Shown one piece after another: positions 63,806 to 64,000 of a DNA stretch of 64,000 nucleotides. The notes below the pieces were generated by a model. That model was not told where the DNA came from. It worked only from the letters and a program-made list of their open reading frames with translations, and did no database searches. Within the stretch, counting starts at the first letter, position 1, and the number at the start of each line of letters is the position of its first letter. This stretch comes from Nematostella vectensis (lineage: Eukaryota > Cnidaria > Anthozoa > Actiniaria > Edwardsiidae): positions 1,433,001 to 1,497,000 of the forward strand of contig NC_064044.1 of the NCBI RefSeq assembly GCF_932526225.1, given 5' to 3'. The position numbers and the translations under genes are program-made.

Positions 63806-64000
63806 AACTCGTAAAACAAATTCCCGAATGTAACCCTGAAGCTTTTCCCGAATGTAACCTCCAGTCCGATGGTGACTTTGCTTGGGATAGTTTACGATAC
63901 CAATAGTATTAAAAGTAATTTTCATTACAATTCCCTTCAGTAATGCCACGTTAGTCTTTCGTTGCGGGCACTTGACTACTAACGCAACGACCCGGGTTCG
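63806..64000 (-). repeat. Partial monomer at the window edge
   Basis: First 195 bp, in plus-strand order, of another inverted monomer, cut by the window. It contains both 24-bp direct repeat copies and the tRNA-like sequence up to the middle of the B box (GGGTTCG). The neighbouring monomer join is mutated: GGTTAAACTCG replaces GGTTACACTCG near 63801, and CTTCTGG replaces CTTTTGG. Confidence 0.95.
63945..64000 (+). ncRNA. tRNA-like element cut by the window edge
   Basis: It starts with GCCACG and runs to GGGTTCG, so the B box is incomplete only because the window ends. It has one private change, GCAACGACCC instead of GCAGCGACCC. Confidence 0.55.

Larger units (their letters stand above)
38669..64000 (-). 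repeat. Right satellite array, same monomer in inverted orientation
   Basis: The same satellite read on the minus strand: 46 complete monomers and a fragment. With the same zero, monomers end (their 5' edge on the minus strand) at 39213, 39760, 40304, 40850, 41397, 41942, 42488, 43035, 43579, 44124, 44671, 45215, 45760, 46307, 46852, 47398, 47944, 48490, 49037, 49582, 50128, 50674, 51219, 51764, 52310, 52856, 53402, 53947, 54493, 55038, 55584, 56130, 56675, 57220, 57768, 58316, 58862, 59408, 59954, 60501, 61047, 61594, 62141, 62687, 63258 and 63805. Lengths are 544-548 bp, apart from one 571-bp unit. Several variants occur only here: GCTGGCAC with GCGAACCGGG, TTGAATACTAAC, GGTGGGTCATG, and TTCATGATCCTG in place of the BamHI palindrome. 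This array has therefore evolved apart from the left one. No other sequence is inserted, and it continues beyond base 64000. Confidence 0.99.

Noticed and set aside
1-64000. CRISPR-like or prokaryotic repeat region
   Set aside because: The repeat is about 545 bp with no unique spacers, no cas genes and no bacterial coding sequence. Direct tandem structure with higher-order repeats fits a eukaryotic satellite.

Overview
The window is one uninterrupted satellite DNA array. A monomer of about 545 bp repeats head to tail from the first base to the last: 116 complete copies, one truncated copy and one cut off by the window edge. I found no protein gene, rRNA, CRISPR array or inserted mobile element. 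The source is almost certainly a eukaryotic nuclear genome. This rests on the array's length and homogeneity, its higher-order repeat structure, and an RNA polymerase III type cassette in each monomer. The sequence does not let me name the organism, and centromeric, pericentromeric or other heterochromatic locations are all possible. The array runs past both ends of the window.

Layout. Left array (1..38659): 70 full monomers of 542-551 bp plus a 423-bp truncated one, all in one orientation. Right array (38669..64000): 46 full monomers plus a 195-bp fragment, all in the opposite orientation. They meet at one inversion junction near 38657-38668. The left array has two domains. About 1..16350 is a mosaic of older variants. 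From about 16353 to the junction lies a more uniform subfamily with recent amplifications: four almost identical 545-bp units at 16353..18532, a six-monomer 3286-bp block present twice at 21267..27838, and a two-monomer 1092-bp block present twice at 31125..33308. The right array has its own variant set and 3-, 4- and 5-monomer higher-order repeats.

Monomer anatomy, in left-array orientation from an arbitrary zero at TAACCTCC. (1) A T-rich tract within a symmetric dyad built from GTTACA motifs. (2) A small GAGC/GCTC hairpin. (3) An AT-rich body with two palindromes, one centred on a BamHI site and one being TGTCATGACA. (4) An A-rich tract. (5) On the opposite strand, a 71-nt tRNA-like sequence with a perfect B box, a degraded A box, an anticodon-like loop CTACTAA, and an oligo-T terminator formed by the A-rich tract. 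(6) A GTAAT/ATTAC mini-hairpin. (7) Two copies of a 24-bp direct repeat leading into the next monomer.

The most noteworthy signal is the tRNA-like cassette, about 117 copies in 64 kb. Transcription would run leftward in the left array and rightward in the right array, so the two halves diverge from the junction. Whether it is transcribed, or is only the remnant of a tRNA-derived element captured by the satellite, cannot be decided from sequence. The roughly 60-codon open frames that recur in most monomers are by-products of repetition and are not annotated as genes.
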